Source: Leyella stercorea
GTDB lineage: Bacteria > Bacteroidota > Bacteroidia > Bacteroidales > Bacteroidaceae
Reading direction: 5' to 3'
DNA: 42,804 nt
NCBI RefSeq assembly: GCF_019052365.1
Contig: NZ_JAHQUY010000022.1
Coordinates: 1-42,804 of the forward strand
The notes under the pieces are model-generated. The model ran no database searches and had not been told where the DNA came from. It was given only the letters and a program-made list of their open reading frames with translations. A program made the position numbers and the translations under genes. Of the stretch, positions 41,350 through 42,804 are shown one piece after another; the stretch's first letter is position 1; each line of letters begins with the position of its first letter.

Positions 41350-41676
41350 ATGACAATAAAAGAAGCACAAGAGGCTGTAGACCGTTGGATAAAGGAGTAC
41401 GGCGTGCGCTATTTCTCAGAACTGACCAACATGGCTTGCCTCACAGAAGAGGTGGGCGAACTGGCTCGCATCATGGCTCGTCGCTACGGCGACCAGAGCT
41501 TCAAGGAGGGCGAATCGCACGATCCGTCCGAAGAAATGGCGGATATTTTGTGGGTTCTTATCTGCCTGGCTAATCAGACTGGCGTAGACCTCACGGATGC
41601 GCTGCAGAAGAGCTTCGAGAAAAAGACCAAACGCGACAAGGATCGCCACAAGAACAACCCCAAGCTAAAGCAATAA
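41350..41676 (+). CDS. MazG-like nucleotide pyrophosphohydrolase
   Basis: The protein has 108 residues. The all-alpha NTP pyrophosphohydrolase pattern is clear: LTEEVGELARIMARR (E-E-x-x-E, about 26-38) and EEMADILWVLICLANQTGVDL (E-x-x-D, about 62-82), the Mg2+-binding acidic residues. A basic tail ends the protein (KKTKRDKDRHKNNPKLKQ). Such enzymes hydrolyse non-canonical or excess (d)NTPs to (d)NMP and pyrophosphate. It is half the length of double-domain MazG and works as a dimer or tetramer by family precedent. Context with apt, dtd and deoC suggests nucleotide housekeeping. Confidence 0.88.
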   Translation: MTIKEAQEAVDRWIKEYGVRYFSELTNMACLTEEVGELARIMARRYGDQSFKEGESHDPSEEMADILWVLICLANQTGVDLTDALQKSFEKKTKRDKDRHKNNPKLKQ

Positions 41677-41749
41677 AACAACCTCTACCCAAGGCTTAGA
41701 AAGGCTTAGTAATTAGAAAAGAACAACAAACCAAAACATATTAACAACA
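41677..41749 (+). other. Short spacer with two GGCTTAG words before deoC
   Basis: AAGGCTTAGAAAGGCTTAG (41692-41710) is the reverse complement of the CTAAGCC words in the tandem array that follows deoC (42703-42774). No promoter box is seen, so deoC probably shares the upstream transcript. Confidence 0.5.
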
Positions 41750-42688
41750 ATGGGAATCATTAAAGACGTTATCCTCCACGACCAGGAGGCAAATAAGCAG
41801 GAGCCGAGCAAGTACGACGAGGCTCTCGCAAAGTACAACACCGACCTCGACGACAACGCTGTTCGCGAGGCTGTACGCAAGATTATCGCTGAGAAGGTGC
41901 CGCAGAACGACACAGAGGAAGTGAAAAAGTTCCTCTTCGGCAGCATCGAGCTCACTACCCTCAAGACCACCGACTCTGAGACAAGCGTACTCGCCTTTAC
42001 AGAGCGCGTGAACGACTTCGACAACGAGTATCCCGAACTGCCCCACGTGGCTACCATCTGCGTATATCCGTGCTTCGCAAAGACCGTTGCAGAGTCTTTG
42101 GAGGTAGACGGCGTAGAGATTGCCTGCGTTAGCGGCTCGTTCCCTTCTTCTCAGGCTCGTATCGAGGTGAAGGTGGCAGAAGCATCGCTCGCTGTGGCTG
42201 ACGGCGCTACAGAGATTGATATCGTGATGCCGGTTGGCAAGTTCCTCTCGGGCGACTATGAGGGTGTTTGCGACGAGATTTCGGAGCAGAAGGCAGCTTG
42301 CGGCGAGGACGTAGCCATGAAGGTTATCCTCGAGACTGGCGCTATCAAGACCGCTTCTAACATCAAGAAGGCGTCTATCCTCGCCATGTACGCTGGTGCC
42401 GACTACATCAAGACTTCTACCGGTAAGTTGGAGCCTGCCGCTACTCCGGAGGCTGCATACGTTATGTGCCAGGCTATCAAGGAATACTACGATGAAACGG
42501 GCATACAGATAGGTTTCAAGCCCGCTGGCGGCATCAATACCGTTATGGATGCCATCACCTACTACACCATCGTCAAGGAGGTTCTGGGCGAAAAGTGGCT
42601 CACCAACAAGTGGTTCCGCCTCGGCACATCACGCCTCGCAAACATGCTCCTCAGCGAGCTGAAGGGCGAGCAGATCAAGTTCTTCTAA
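41750..42688 (+). CDS. deoC: Deoxyribose-phosphate aldolase
   Basis: The protein has 312 residues, longer than the ~260-residue E. coli enzyme because of an N-terminal extension of about 60 residues. TIM-barrel class I aldolase motifs are present: VATICVYPCFA, GATEIDIVMPVGKFLSGDY, KVILETGAI, ADYIKTSTGK with the Schiff-base Lys221, and GFKPAGGIN with the second active Lys257. It splits 2-deoxyribose 5-phosphate into glyceraldehyde 3-phosphate and acetaldehyde, the last step of deoxynucleoside breakdown. It closes the mnmG-to-deoC run. Confidence 0.95.
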   Translation: MGIIKDVILHDQEANKQEPSKYDEALAKYNTDLDDNAVREAVRKIIAEKVPQNDTEEVKKFLFGSIELTTLKTTDSETSVLAFTERVNDFDNEYPELPHVATICVYPCFAKTVAESLEVDGVEIACVSGSFPSSQARIEVKVAEASLAVADGATEIDIVMPVGKFLSGDYEGVCDEISEQKAACGEDVAMKVILETGAIKTASNIKKASILAMYAGADYIKTSTGKLEPAATPEAAYVMCQAIKEYYDETGIQIGFKPAGGINTVMDAITYYTIVKEVLGEKWLTNKWFRLGTSRLANMLLSELKGEQIKFF

Positions 42689-42702
42689 AGCTTGCATTGA
42701 GA

Positions 42703-42774
42703 GCTAAGCCTCACTAAGAAGCTAAACCCCACTAAGAAGCTAAGCCTCACTAAGAAACTAAGCCTCACTAAGCC
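42703..42774 (+). repeat. Four tandem 18-base units after deoC
   Basis: Units begin at 42703, 42721, 42739 and 42757 and read GCTAAGCCTCACTAAGAA with one to three changes. The last runs into CTTCTTAGGCCTTCC, giving an imperfect inverted end that might help termination of deoC. Confidence 0.85.
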
Positions 42775-42804
42775 TTCTTAGGCCTTCCTATGCCAAGGGC
42801 GTAG

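Overview
The window looks like a Bacteroidales chromosome segment, most probably Prevotellaceae. Most promoters I can place fit the Bacteroidetes pattern (TTTG, 19-20 bases, TAnnTTTG) and no Shine-Dalgarno sequences are evident. Several secreted proteins end in type IX secretion (T9SS) sorting-like tails. There is a three-subunit fumarate reductase operon and a GH97 enzyme of the SusB type. The genus is inference only. I see no phage, integrase, transposase or CRISPR array.

Layout. Positions 1-200 look like the promoter and leader of an rRNA operon that runs leftward out of the window. Positions 710-4722 hold an endonuclease/exonuclease/phosphatase-fold hydrolase (+), a two-gene secreted-protein operon (-) and a DAACS transporter (-). 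Positions 4774-17411 are a saccharide and nucleotide scavenging zone: a GH109-like NAD-dependent glycosidase (-), a divergent 5'-nucleotidase (+), an OprO/P-type porin (+), a large adhesin-like T9SS cargo protein (-), a GH97 alpha-glucosidase (+) and a GH36 alpha-galactosidase (-). These are mostly single-gene units with their own promoters. Three AAACGTTT-centred palindromes lie among them, one on the GH36 promoter. Positions 17587-23020 are a heavy-metal RND efflux operon (adaptor, pump, outer-membrane channel; transcribed right to left). Positions 23507-29956 are two very large secreted paralogues built from the same modules in a different order. Positions 30897-34357 are frdC-frdA-frdB (-). 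Positions 35971-42688 are a housekeeping run on the + strand: mnmG, apt, uvrC, dtd, a MazG-like pyrophosphohydrolase and deoC.

The intergenic DNA is the most unusual part. Sixteen copies of a 19-base hairpin (TGCA-4-AGA-4-TGCA) occur in five places. They come in two stem versions, GCTG/CAGC and CTTG/CAAG, related by compensatory changes. Each version has a fixed orientation, and together they form inverted pairs like REP/BIME or REPIN elements. They are accompanied by 20-base partial units, by arrays of an unrelated 22-base unit, and by a longer ~185-base repeat. Two further hairpin families, CGGATTAAA-type repeats and nested inverted repeats fill other gaps.

Two near-perfect parS centromere sites flank apt, just after mnmG. 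This suggests the region lies in the origin-proximal ParB-loading zone. Two candidate small RNAs, with promoter and hairpin or terminator, lie at about 9661-9799 and 14731-14801. All functional calls are from reading the sequence; no searches were run.
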